From NCBI GenBank assembly GCA_965660675.1, contig CBFIAU010000005.1, positions 1 through 64,000 of the forward strand: a stretch of DNA of 64,000 nucleotides. The letters run 5' to 3'. Under the pieces are notes generated by a model. The model had not been told where the DNA came from and made no database searches. It was given only the letters and a program-made list of their open reading frames with translations. Source of the DNA: UBA12202 sp002691725. GTDB taxonomy: Bacteria; Pseudomonadota; Alphaproteobacteria; Puniceispirillales; UBA1172. Every line of letters begins with the position of its first letter. The first letter of the stretch is position 1. Positions 1 through 8,583 of this stretch are shown here, in pieces. The translations under genes were made by a program, and so were the position numbers.

Positions 1-537
1 TGGCAGGCCTATCAGGATGAGGTGATTGAGCCGTTCAAAACATCTGATCTGTCGGAATCCCAGCCAACCAAGGGCAATATTGAGGGCGGCTTGACAACGA
101 TTGAGGAAAAGGCGCTTGGCAATCTGGAGAAGATCGGCCGTAGCAGCACTTATATTGATGCGCTTGGCCCGGCGGAAGAACCTGAAAAAGGCGCGGGGCT
201 GTATTTTATGGATACATCATCGGCGGCGGCGGAATGTGTGACGCTGATGGCGGCGGCGGGCTATGTTGTGCATACTTTCCCGACAGGTCAGGGCAATGTT
301 GTGGGCAACCCGATTGTTCCGGTGATCAAGATCACAGGAAACCCAAGAACCGTGCGGACGATGAGCGAGCATGTTGATCTTGATGTATCAGGTGTTCTGC
401 GGCGAGAGATGACGATTGATCAGGCGGGTGATGCGCTGATTGAAATGATCAGACGGACAGCCAATGGCCGTGCCACTGCCGCCGAAGCCCTTGGTCATAA
501 AGAGTTCGTCATGACCAAGCTTTACCGTAGTGCCTAA
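1..537 (+). CDS. suyB: UxaA/SuyB-family lyase, C-terminal part (probable sulfolactate sulfo-lyase large subunit)
   Basis: The reading frame is open from base 1 (W-Q-A-Y-Q-D...), so the gene starts upstream of the window; about 178 C-terminal residues are present. The sequence carries the conserved UxaA-family pieces: GNIEGGLTTIEEK near its start, then FPTGQGNVVGNP and EHVDLDVSG. UxaA proteins dehydrate altronate or galactarate. The close relative SuyB, with the small SuyA subunit, cleaves (2R)-sulfolactate to pyruvate and sulfite. The next two genes look like sulfolactate dehydrogenases, which favours SuyB over altronate dehydratase. The SuyA-like small subunit would be expected just upstream, outside the window. 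Family membership is secure; substrate is inferred from context. Confidence 0.68.
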   Translation, partial: WQAYQDEVIEPFKTSDLSESQPTKGNIEGGLTTIEEKALGNLEKIGRSSTYIDALGPAEEPEKGAGLYFMDTSSAAAECVTLMAAAGYVVHTFPTGQGNVVGNPIVPVIKITGNPRTVRTMSEHVDLDVSGVLRREMTIDQAGDALIEMIRRTANGRATAAEALGHKEFVMTKLYRSA

Positions 538-615
538 AGAGATAACGCCTAAACCATCAGCGCAACATGCGGCAAGAGTGTACTTACAATAATTGGTTTA
601 CAAGAGTGGGGTTAG

Positions 616-1539
616 ATGTCAGCTGATATTATCATCACCGAGTTTTTGGACAAAGATGCTGAACAGTATCTGCGCGATAAAACATCTGTGTTGCGTGATG
701 ATCAGCTGGCGTTTGAGCCAGAACGACTATATTCGCTTACTGGCGCGGCACGAGCATTAATTGTTCGCAATCGCACATGTGTTGATAAAGCCCTGTTAGA
801 TGCCGCCCCTCATGTGAAGGTTATCGGCAGGCTAGGTGTCGGGCTGGACAATATTGATATGGCAAGCTGTGCCGAGCGCAATATCAAAGTCATTCCGGCC
901 ATAGGGGCAAATAGTGATAGTGTCGCCGAATATGTCATCACCGCCATGCTGGTGATGATGCGGCCAATTTGGAACGCCGCGACTGCCATGACCGAAGGTG
1001 CCTTCCCACGTCAGCCGATGGGGCAGGGATGTGAGATTGGCGGCAAGACGCTGGCGTTAATTGGCTTTGGCGGCATTGGCCGCAATGTTGCTCACCGTGC
1101 CGCCGCTATGGGGATGCATATCATGGCATATGATCCTTCTTTCAAGCCAGAGCCAGAGCTAAATGTTGTTGAGGCATCATTGCCCGAATGTCTGGCGGCG
1201 GCTGATGCGGTGAGTTTGCATATACCGCTAAATGATGCGACAAAGCATCTGATGAATGCGGATGCCTTAGAGCAAATGAAGCAAGGAGCGGTGCTGATTA
1301 ACACAGCGCGCGGCGGTATTATTGATCATATGGCTTTGGCTGATCGCTTGGCATCTGGTCATATTGGCGGCGCCGCGATTGATGTGTTTGAGGATGAACC
1401 GCCAGCAGAGGGGGCATTAGCCATGTTCAAAGAATTAGACAATATTTGGCTGACGCCCCATATCGCCGGCGTTACTCAAGAAGCAACCAGGCGCGTCTCA
1501 TGGATGACGGTCGAAGCTGTTGCCAGGCATCTCTTTTAA
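616..1539 (+). CDS. slcC: D-2-hydroxyacid dehydrogenase, SlcC-like ((S)-sulfolactate dehydrogenase)
   Basis: This is a 307-residue NAD-dependent 2-hydroxyacid dehydrogenase of the SerA superfamily. A Rossmann motif GFGGIG lies near residues 150-155. The usual catalytic trio is visible: Arg in NTARGG (about 231), Glu in EDEPP (about 260) and His in TPHIAG (about 282). In sulfolactate degraders, SlcC oxidises (S)-sulfolactate to sulfopyruvate and ComC reduces it to the (R) form for SuyAB. This gene sits between a SuyB-like and a ComC-like gene, matching that arrangement. A GTGGGG ribosome-binding site precedes the ATG. An alternative is a generic phosphoglycerate or hydroxypyruvate dehydrogenase; the assignment rests on neighbours plus family. 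Confidence 0.72.
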   Translation: MSADIIITEFLDKDAEQYLRDKTSVLRDDQLAFEPERLYSLTGAARALIVRNRTCVDKALLDAAPHVKVIGRLGVGLDNIDMASCAERNIKVIPAIGANSDSVAEYVITAMLVMMRPIWNAATAMTEGAFPRQPMGQGCEIGGKTLALIGFGGIGRNVAHRAAAMGMHIMAYDPSFKPEPELNVVEASLPECLAAADAVSLHIPLNDATKHLMNADALEQMKQGAVLINTARGGIIDHMALADRLASGHIGGAAIDVFEDEPPAEGALAMFKELDNIWLTPHIAGVTQEATRRVSWMTVEAVARHLF

Positions 1540-1571
1540 GTGTCCTATCCTAAGAAAAAGAGGTTCATGAT

Positions 1572-2585
1572 ATGAGCGATCAGATTTTATCAATTGCTGA
1601 AATAACAGACCGCGTGATCGCGGCATTTACCGCTAGCCGTGTTGCACCCGACATCGCGGCATCGGTTGCGAGGGCGCTTATTCGTGCCGAATGTGATGGT
1701 AAGTTTGGTCACGGGCTGTCGCGTGTGGGTAGTTACGCGGCACAAGCCCGATCAGGCAAAGTTGATGGCTTTGCCGCATTTTCGATAACCCACCCACGGC
1801 CGGGGGCGATGTCTGTTGATGTTGCTGGCGGCTTTGCCTATCCGGCGTTAGAGGCGGTTAATCGGGACTTGCCCGCATTTGCCAGAACTCATGGTGTAGC
1901 GATGGCAGGGCTTTATCACTCACATCATTGTGGTGTTGCTGGTCATCATGTTGAGGCGGCGGCAGATCAGGGCATGGTTGCCTTGCTTTTTGCCAATACC
2001 CCTTCGGCTATGGCTCCTTGGGGCGGCCGCACAGCATTGCTGGGGACAAACCCCATCGCTTTTGCCGCGCCAGTTGCCAATGCGCCAGCCATTGTCATTG
2101 ATCTGGCAACATCTTCGGTGGCGCGAGGCGGCATTATGAAGGCGGCGGCAAATGATCAGCCTATCCCCGAAGGCTGGGCGCTTGATGCTGACGGCAATCC
2201 AACCACCGATGCCAAAGCCGCCCTCAAAGGCACTATGACGCCAATGGCAGAAGCCAAAGGTGCCGCATTAGCCTTAATGATTGAGGTGCTGGCGGCGGCG
2301 GTAACCGGAGCTGGTTTTGCCTATGAAGCGACATCATTTTTAGATGCAGAAGGCGCGCCGCCAAATGCTGGGCAGTTGATGATCATGATTGATGCGGCCG
2401 CATTTTCGTCAGCCGCCAGCGCACGTATTGCCGAAATAGCGGAACGCATTAGCGATGATGGGGCGCGGTTGCCGGGGGCTGGACGCATTCTTAAACGGCA
2501 ACAAGTTGAGCGTGATGGCTTGACGATCTCACAACAGATATTGGATACTATAGATAATCTGGCGGCAACACCTATTCTAAAATAG
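1572..2585 (+). CDS. comC: Ldh-family (LDH2/MDH2) oxidoreductase, ComC-like ((R)-sulfolactate dehydrogenase)
   Basis: This 337-residue member of the malate/L-sulfolactate dehydrogenase family is not related to Rossmann-type LDH. Typical features are HGLSRVGSYAAQ near residue 50, a His-rich active-site stretch HSHHCG around residues 115-120, and the nucleotide-binding GTNPIAFAAP region near 160. ComC-type enzymes catalyse NAD(P)H-dependent interconversion of sulfopyruvate and (R)-sulfolactate. Together with the preceding gene it would racemise sulfolactate through sulfopyruvate. It lies 32 bp after slcC, with an AGAGG ribosome-binding site. Alternatives are ureidoglycolate or malate dehydrogenases of the same family. 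Confidence 0.7.
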   Translation: MSDQILSIAEITDRVIAAFTASRVAPDIAASVARALIRAECDGKFGHGLSRVGSYAAQARSGKVDGFAAFSITHPRPGAMSVDVAGGFAYPALEAVNRDLPAFARTHGVAMAGLYHSHHCGVAGHHVEAAADQGMVALLFANTPSAMAPWGGRTALLGTNPIAFAAPVANAPAIVIDLATSSVARGGIMKAAANDQPIPEGWALDADGNPTTDAKAALKGTMTPMAEAKGAALALMIEVLAAAVTGAGFAYEATSFLDAEGAPPNAGQLMIMIDAAAFSSAASARIAEIAERISDDGARLPGAGRILKRQQVERDGLTISQQILDTIDNLAATPILK

Positions 2586-2622
2586 CGAAGGATGGAATTG
2601 CTGAGAATAATGGGAGAAGGGT

Positions 2623-4545
2623 ATGGCACATTGGAAAATGGATTGTGATGCAGATGGATATGTCTGGCTAACCATAGATGTTGCCGATAAATCTGTGAAT
2701 GTATTGACGCATGAAGTGCTGGATGAGCTGGATGAGCTGGTTAGCAATTTAAGCAAGCAAGAGGAGATCAAAGGTCTTGCCTTGCTTTCGGGTAAATCTG
2801 GCGGTTTTGTCTATGGCGCAGATGTCCGGCAATTTGAATTACTGAAAGATGCCGAAACCGTTGCCACGCATATTAACAAAGCTCACCATATCATGAACAG
2901 CATCGCCAATCTGCCTTATCCAACGGTTGTTGGCATAGAAGGTATCGCTGTTGGGGGCGGGCTTGAGCTGCCGCTAGTCTTTGATCATATCATTGTCACA
3001 GCATCACCAAAAACACAGTTAGGATTTCCCGAAGTTGGGCTAGGCATCTTACCGGGCTATGGCGGCTCTGGTCGGGCTTATCGGCGTGTTGGTTTAGCCA
3101 TGGCGCTTGAGCTGATGCTGACAGGGAAAAGCGTTGATGCGAATAAAGCTTTTGCTATCGGTCTGGTTGATCAGCTTGTCGATAATGAAGGCGAATTGCG
3201 CGATGCTGCGAAAGCTTGGCTTAAAGCGCAAAATGGCGTCAAACCGCAGCGCGATATGCAGCCTGTCCCTGATGATGCAGATGCTATTTTTAGAGCCGCA
3301 GGTGATGCGCATTTATCACGGGCACGGGCTGATCATACGCCCGCGCCTTTTGCTATTATTGATCACATCAGAGATCATATGACCGACCCACAGGCAATGA
3401 CTGATGCCGAATTGATCATCTTTCCAGCCTTAATGACAAGTCCAGCGTCAAAAGGGTTAAGGCGGTTATTTGACTATAAAGATAAGGTGCGTAAATCGGG
3501 CCGAGGGGATAGCGGCGTTAAGCATTTGCATGTCATTGGCGGCGGCGTCATGGGCGGTGATATTGCCGCATATTCTGCGATGTCAGGATTTACTGTAACG
3601 CTTAGTGATCAGAACCCTGATGCCATTGATAAAGCCATTGAAAGAGCCAAGGTTTTATATGAACGGCGGCTCAAAACTGAGGACAAAATCGCTGATGCAA
3701 TGGCCCGATTAACGGCTGATCCTGACGGTCATGGCATGGCTAAGGCTGATCTGATTATTGAGGCTGTCGCCGAACGCCTCGATGTCAAGCAAGCGGTCTT
3801 TCGTGATATGGAAAGCAGAGCCAAATCTGATGCAATTCTGGCCACCAACACATCATCAATTCCGCTCGCATCAATAGCAGAAGTGCTGACGCATCCTGAA
3901 CGCTTGGTTGGCATTCATTTTTTCAACCCGATGCCTGTCTTGCCATTGGTTGAGATTATCTGGGCAGACACAACAGCAGCTGCGATCACAGATAGAGCGA
4001 TGCGGTTTGCTGGCCAATTGAAAAAAATGCCTATTCGCTGTAAATCGGCGCCGGGCTTTATGGTTAATCGGGCGCTTCTGCCCTATATCTATGGCGGTAT
4101 TGATAAGATGCTCGCTGGCACAGATGCTGATCGTATTGATGAAGCAATGGTGGATTATGGCATGCCAATGGGGCCGATTGAACTAGCTGATCAAATTGGC
4201 CTGGATGTGACGCTTGATGCAGGCTTGCCGCTTGGTGTTCCTGATCAAGTTGCGGCGGTATTGCAAGACCATATTGATCAAGGCAAGCTGGGGCGTAAAT
4301 CAGGCTCAGGGTTTTATCAATGGGATGGCAAAAAAGCCATCCGGCCACGGCACCAATATCCAGCAGGTGAACTTGCCGCATTGGCAGAAGAATTGCTCTT
4401 GCCTATGATTGAAGAATGTCAGTCTGCGGTTGATGAAGGTGTTGTAGAAAACGCTGATATGGCCGATGCTGGAATGATTTTTGGAACTGGGTTCCCCGGC
4501 TTTCGTGGGGGACCGTTATTTTGGGCAAGTCAGCAAAAAAAATAG
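2623..4545 (+). CDS. FadB/FadJ-type enoyl-CoA hydratase / 3-hydroxyacyl-CoA dehydrogenase
   Basis: This 640-residue bifunctional beta-oxidation protein is shorter than classical FadB (about 715-730). The N-terminal crotonase domain (about 1-200) keeps GIAVGGGLEL near residue 108 and FPEVGLGILPG near 135, each carrying one of the two catalytic glutamates. The NAD-binding 3-hydroxyacyl-CoA dehydrogenase domain starts near residue 303 with GGGVMGG; HFFNPMPVLPLVE near 430 holds the catalytic His-Asn region. A second dehydrogenase C-terminal repeat follows. It would hydrate enoyl-CoA and oxidise the 3-hydroxyacyl-CoA in the cytosol. The strong site GGGAGAAGGG precedes the start. It is 10 bp from the following acyl-CoA dehydrogenase, so the two are probably co-transcribed. 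Confidence 0.9.
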   Translation: MAHWKMDCDADGYVWLTIDVADKSVNVLTHEVLDELDELVSNLSKQEEIKGLALLSGKSGGFVYGADVRQFELLKDAETVATHINKAHHIMNSIANLPYPTVVGIEGIAVGGGLELPLVFDHIIVTASPKTQLGFPEVGLGILPGYGGSGRAYRRVGLAMALELMLTGKSVDANKAFAIGLVDQLVDNEGELRDAAKAWLKAQNGVKPQRDMQPVPDDADAIFRAAGDAHLSRARADHTPAPFAIIDHIRDHMTDPQAMTDAELIIFPALMTSPASKGLRRLFDYKDKVRKSGRGDSGVKHLHVIGGGVMGGDIAAYSAMSGFTVTLSDQNPDAIDKAIERAKVLYERRLKTEDKIADAMARLTADPDGHGMAKADLIIEAVAERLDVKQAVFRDMESRAKSDAILATNTSSIPLASIAEVLTHPERLVGIHFFNPMPVLPLVEIIWADTTAAAITDRAMRFAGQLKKMPIRCKSAPGFMVNRALLPYIYGGIDKMLAGTDADRIDEAMVDYGMPMGPIELADQIGLDVTLDAGLPLGVPDQVAAVLQDHIDQGKLGRKSGSGFYQWDGKKAIRPRHQYPAGELAALAEELLLPMIEECQSAVDEGVVENADMADAGMIFGTGFPGFRGGPLFWASQQKK

Positions 4546-4554
4546 GGAAATGTT

Positions 4555-6342
4555 ATGTATCACGCACCGCTTAAAGATATCCAATTCGTGTTTCGCCATT
4601 TAATTGATCGTGCGAATTTAGCTGAAAAGATGGATCATGAGGCATTAACTGATGATCTGTCAGATGCTATTTTTGACGAAGCGGCGAAGTTTGCATCCGA
4701 TATTATTGCCCCAACTAATGCTGGCGGAGATAAAGGGTCTGCGCGCCTGGATGATGGAAGTGTTGTTACCCCCCCAGGGTTCAAGGCGGCTTATGCGGCG
4801 ATGGGTGAGGCGGGCTGGACAGCAATGGATGCCAGCGAAGAATATGGCGGCCAGGCGATGCCAATGGCGGTATCGGCATTTGTTAATGAAATGTGGCAAG
4901 CCGCCAATATGTCATTCGCGCTATGCCATTTGCTGACCCAAGGCCAGATTTATGCGCTTGAAAAATATGCCTCACCTGAACATAAGTCGCAATTTATTCA
5001 GCCCATGGTAGAAGGCCGCTGGACAGGCACAATGAATCTGACTGAGCCGCAGGCTGGCACTGACCTCGCGGCTATTCGCAGCATGGCTATCCCCGAAGGC
5101 GATCATTACAGGATTAGCGGCCAGAAGATTTATATCACCTATGGTGAACATGATATGGCAGAAAATATTGTTCACCTATTGCTGGCGCGAACCCCTGATG
5201 CCCCCGCCGGACATAAAGGGATTTCGGTGTTTCTTGTGCCGAAGTTTCTGATTAATGCCGATGGCAGCATTGGTGAACGTAATGATGTGAAATGTGTTTC
5301 AATAGAAAAGAAACTGGGCATTAAAGGCTCACCTACGGCTGTTCTGCAATATGGCGATGAAGGCGGTGCTGTTGGCTATCTGGTAGGAGAGCTGAATAAA
5401 GGGCTGGAAATTATGTTTGCCATGATGAATCATGCCCGATTCATGGTTGGCTTACAGGGGCTGGCGATTAGCGAACGCGCCTATCAACAGGCGGTATCCT
5501 ATGCCATGGACAGAAAGCAAGGCACCCCTCTTGGCGGCACCGAAGGTGATCCGATTATTGGGCATCCTGATGTCTTGCGGCTCATGGCTAGCATGCGCTC
5601 AGACATCATGGCGATGCGCGGTTTGCTTGGCATTGGGGCGGCGGCGATGGATTTAGCGACGCATGATGGCGGACAAGACCATCAAGATCGTCTAGGATTG
5701 CTTGTGCCGATTATCAAAGGCTGGCTGACAGAGCTGTCGCTTGAGATCACCTCACAAGCGATACAAGTTCATGGCGGGATGGGCTTTATCGAAGAAACCG
5801 GTGCCGCCCAACATTACAGAGACGCCCGTATTCTGCCGATCTATGAAGGCACAACAGCGATTCAGGCTAATGACCTTGTGTTTCGCAAAACCTTGCGTGA
5901 TGGCGGTGCTAGTGTCATGGCGCTGCTTGATGATATTACGGCGGATATGAATGCCATTACGCCTGAACATGATGATGAGGCCGCAGCTCAGATCGCGGCA
6001 ATGGCGGCACGAGTTATCCATGCGACCGATAACGCCCGTCATGCTATTCAACATTTGCTTGCCGCCGCTAATTCGCCGCGAAAAGCCGCGGCTAGCGGTC
6101 ATCATTTTGTGATGATGATGGGGATGCTGACAGGCGGCTGGCAGATGGTAAGAGGCGCCGCGATAGCAAGGAAGCAGTCTCAAACAGATGGCGCTGATGT
6201 CAATTTTCTATCAACCCGATGGACTCTCGCCGATGTCTTTATTACCCAGCGAATGCCGCAAGTCGATGCCTTGGCTGAAACCATCATGAAAGGTGATGAA
6301 GCAGTGCTGGCGATTGCCGCTGATATGCTAGCGGTGCAGTAG
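4555..6342 (+). CDS. Acyl-CoA dehydrogenase, large (about 600-residue) type
   Basis: This is a 595-residue FAD-dependent acyl-CoA dehydrogenase with an extra N-terminal segment and an extra C-terminal helical domain (after about residue 460), unlike the roughly 380-residue mitochondrial type. The FAD-binding region MNLTEPQAGTDLA lies near residue 160, and the catalytic base is Glu431 in the motif IYEGTTAIQAN. Members of this large subfamily oxidise medium or long acyl-CoAs; DmdC (methylmercaptopropionyl-CoA dehydrogenase) has the same size and layout. It sits directly after the FadB/J-like gene, so the pair supplies steps 1-3 of a beta-oxidation cycle. The substrate cannot be read from sequence; a DMSP role is only a possibility. 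Confidence 0.9.
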   Translation: MYHAPLKDIQFVFRHLIDRANLAEKMDHEALTDDLSDAIFDEAAKFASDIIAPTNAGGDKGSARLDDGSVVTPPGFKAAYAAMGEAGWTAMDASEEYGGQAMPMAVSAFVNEMWQAANMSFALCHLLTQGQIYALEKYASPEHKSQFIQPMVEGRWTGTMNLTEPQAGTDLAAIRSMAIPEGDHYRISGQKIYITYGEHDMAENIVHLLLARTPDAPAGHKGISVFLVPKFLINADGSIGERNDVKCVSIEKKLGIKGSPTAVLQYGDEGGAVGYLVGELNKGLEIMFAMMNHARFMVGLQGLAISERAYQQAVSYAMDRKQGTPLGGTEGDPIIGHPDVLRLMASMRSDIMAMRGLLGIGAAAMDLATHDGGQDHQDRLGLLVPIIKGWLTELSLEITSQAIQVHGGMGFIEETGAAQHYRDARILPIYEGTTAIQANDLVFRKTLRDGGASVMALLDDITADMNAITPEHDDEAAAQIAAMAARVIHATDNARHAIQHLLAAANSPRKAAASGHHFVMMMGMLTGGWQMVRGAAIARKQSQTDGADVNFLSTRWTLADVFITQRMPQVDALAETIMKGDEAVLAIAADMLAVQ

Positions 6343-6362
6343 CCACAACATCAATAACAGTA

Positions 6363-7283
6363 ATGTCAACAGCTATGGCGCACCCCTCAACAAAAAATGG
6401 TCTGGCCTTGGTGATTATGGCGTTGTCCATGTTTTTGCTTAGCGTTGGTGACGTCACGGTGCGTTATATCGGCGCGACAGTGCCAGCAGGTCAGCTCATT
6501 GCCATTCGTGGTGTCATACTGATCATGATTTTAATGCTGATGATGCGGGTCATGCGTGACCCTTTCCATCTGGCGTATATCACGAATCGCTGGGCCTTGA
6601 TCAGGGGTTGCTCGGAGCTGATCTCTACCTATTGCTTTTTCATTAGTATTCAGCTTATTCCGATTGCTGTTTCGACAACTATTGTTTTCATTTTCCCGGT
6701 ATTACTGACTTTAGCATCTATACCGCTGTTTGGGGAAAAGGTTGGCGGCTTCCGGCTAGGGGCGGTAGCGATGGGCTTTTTAGGGGTTATCATCATAGCC
6801 GCGCCATCGGGTGAGGCGTTTAATCTTGCCATGATTTATCCCCTGGTTACGGCGGTTGGGCTAGTCGTGCGTGATCTGGCAACACGTCAGATCAATGATG
6901 ATATATCCTCAGTGTCGATTATTCTGACCACTGCGATTGTCACCAGTATTGGGGGATTTTTATCTGCACCATGGAGCTGGGGGGGCTGGGTTGCTATCCC
7001 TTTGACGTTTTATCCTGTTTTTATGATTGCGGCGATGCTGGTGGCATTTTCTTTCATTGCCTATGTGATGGCTATTCGCTTAGGGGAGTTATCGGTTATT
7101 GCGCCAACGCAATATATGGTGATTCTGTGGGCGACGATATGGGGGGCGATATTCTGGCATGAGATACCTGAGCCGCGCGCATGGTTAGGAGGCGGGCTTA
7201 TTGTCGGCGCAGGATTGATTATCCTCTGGCGTGAGCATGTCAAACATATAGTAAGACCCCCTAGCGCTTTGCCTCTGGAATGA
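6363..7283 (+). CDS. DMT-superfamily (EamA) membrane transporter
   Basis: This 306-residue inner-membrane protein has about ten hydrophobic segments forming two EamA repeats. The first segment is LVIMALSMFLLSVGDVTVRY, with an intramembrane acidic residue, and the second repeat begins near residue 155. EamA proteins export or import small metabolites; the substrate is unknown. It starts 21 bp after the acyl-CoA dehydrogenase and could belong to the same operon. No good ribosome-binding site precedes the ATG, and a second ATG lies four codons later. Its last 23 bp overlap the 3' end of the convergent livM, leaving no space for a terminator between them. Confidence 0.8.
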   Translation: MSTAMAHPSTKNGLALVIMALSMFLLSVGDVTVRYIGATVPAGQLIAIRGVILIMILMLMMRVMRDPFHLAYITNRWALIRGCSELISTYCFFISIQLIPIAVSTTIVFIFPVLLTLASIPLFGEKVGGFRLGAVAMGFLGVIIIAAPSGEAFNLAMIYPLVTAVGLVVRDLATRQINDDISSVSIILTTAIVTSIGGFLSAPWSWGGWVAIPLTFYPVFMIAAMLVAFSFIAYVMAIRLGELSVIAPTQYMVILWATIWGAIFWHEIPEPRAWLGGGLIVGAGLIILWREHVKHIVRPPSALPLE

Positions 7284-8583
7284 GTCCTTTCGGGGCAAAC
7301 CGCAAGACCAGCATCATGATCAAACCCATTGTCATAAGTCGGGTATGGGCGGCGCTTTCCAGCAAATGCGCTTTCAGTGCCGAATCAGCGCTCATGCCAG
7401 ATGTCAGAAGCTCAATTAACCATAAGCCTAATGGTTCCGCCTCAATCCAGAAAAACCAGATAATAAAACCGCCAATAATTGAGCCATAATTATTGCCAGA
7501 CCCGCCAACAATCACCATCACCCAGATCAAGAATGTGTAGCGCAGGGGTTGATATGAGGCTGGGGTAAACTGACCATCAAGGGTTGTTAGCATTGCCCCT
7601 GCCAGACCAAGAATAGCCGAGCCAATAATAAAAATCTGCAAATGCCGGTTTTTAACATCTTTACCCATAGCGGCTGCCGCCACTTCATTATCCCTAATCG
7701 CGCGCATCATGCGTCCCCATGGCGATTTCAAGGCTTTCTCTGCCATGATAAACAAGACAATCAGCACCGCCACAAACAGCGATAAATACGCCAGTTTTAC
7801 AATCAATGATGAGGTGTTGATGACCGAATAGCTCATGCTTTCGGCAAGCGAATTAACCCATGCTTCTTCTTGCAGATCAAGCTCATACGGGACAGGTCGC
7901 GGCAAGCCATTAACATTCTTAACCCCGCGCGCCATCCAATCTTCGTTCTTGATGACATAGATAATGATCTCAGAAATGCCGAGTGTCGCAATCGCCAGAT
8001 AATCTGACCTAAGACCAAGCGCAATGCGGCCAATGAGCATGGCAATCAGCCCGGCGGCAATCGCGCCAACAATCCATGAGAATAAGATATGAAGCCCTAA
8101 TCCGCCTAAATATCCAGTTTTGGCAGGCTCTACCGCCTCAATCGCTTCAATCGCCGGGTCTGCGATATAGCGATAAAAGGCATAGCCTAAAATGATAATC
8201 AGCGCCATAAACAGATAGCGCTTGCGGGGTCGGTCTTTCCAATGTGATGTTTTTTTCCAGAAAATCGTGGCGCCGGCAATCACCAAACCCATGATAGCAA
8301 AGCCGCCCATTAATTGTGTTCCGCCAGCCGCCCATGCGGCTTCCACTGGCGGCATTGATACAATCACACCGGCTAGCCCACCAACCGCAACAAAACCCAT
8401 AACGCCAAAATTAACCAGCCCAGCATATCCCCATTGGATATTAACGCCAAGTGCCATAATGGCAGAAATAACGCATAGGTTGAGGATGCTAAAGGCAACA
8501 TTCCAGCTTTGGTTTACCCCAACAAAAGCCAGTAAGATTGCCATGCCAAAAAATACAGTAACTATACGCAAGGGGCTGGTCAT
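7261..8583 (-). CDS. livM: Branched-chain amino acid-type ABC transporter permease LivM
   Basis: This 440-residue multi-spanning permease shows the LivM signature ALGLRSDYLAIATLGISEI near the middle and the EAA-like region WGRMMRAIRDNEVAA that contacts the ATPases. It is longer than E. coli LivM-core proteins because of an insertion around residues 85-165. That stretch holds an additional hydrophobic helix pair, a basic loop (KKTSHWKDRPRKR) and an acidic linker. It is last in the livG-livF-livH-livM order, and its start overlaps the livH stop by four bases (ATGA), indicating translational coupling. With LivH it forms the membrane channel for the substrate delivered by the binding protein encoded upstream. 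Confidence 0.9.
   Translation of the reverse strand: MTSPLRIVTVFFGMAILLAFVGVNQSWNVAFSILNLCVISAIMALGVNIQWGYAGLVNFGVMGFVAVGGLAGVIVSMPPVEAAWAAGGTQLMGGFAIMGLVIAGATIFWKKTSHWKDRPRKRYLFMALIIILGYAFYRYIADPAIEAIEAVEPAKTGYLGGLGLHILFSWIVGAIAAGLIAMLIGRIALGLRSDYLAIATLGISEIIIYVIKNEDWMARGVKNVNGLPRPVPYELDLQEEAWVNSLAESMSYSVINTSSLIVKLAYLSLFVAVLIVLFIMAEKALKSPWGRMMRAIRDNEVAAAAMGKDVKNRHLQIFIIGSAILGLAGAMLTTLDGQFTPASYQPLRYTFLIWVMVIVGGSGNNYGSIIGGFIIWFFWIEAEPLGLWLIELLTSGMSADSALKAHLLESAAHTRLMTMGLIMMLVLRFAPKGLIPEAKR

Noticed and set aside
5752..6183. 143-codon minus-strand open frame inside the acyl-CoA dehydrogenase gene
   Set aside because: It lies opposite a clear conserved gene, shows no recognisable domain and has a composition typical of antisense frames.
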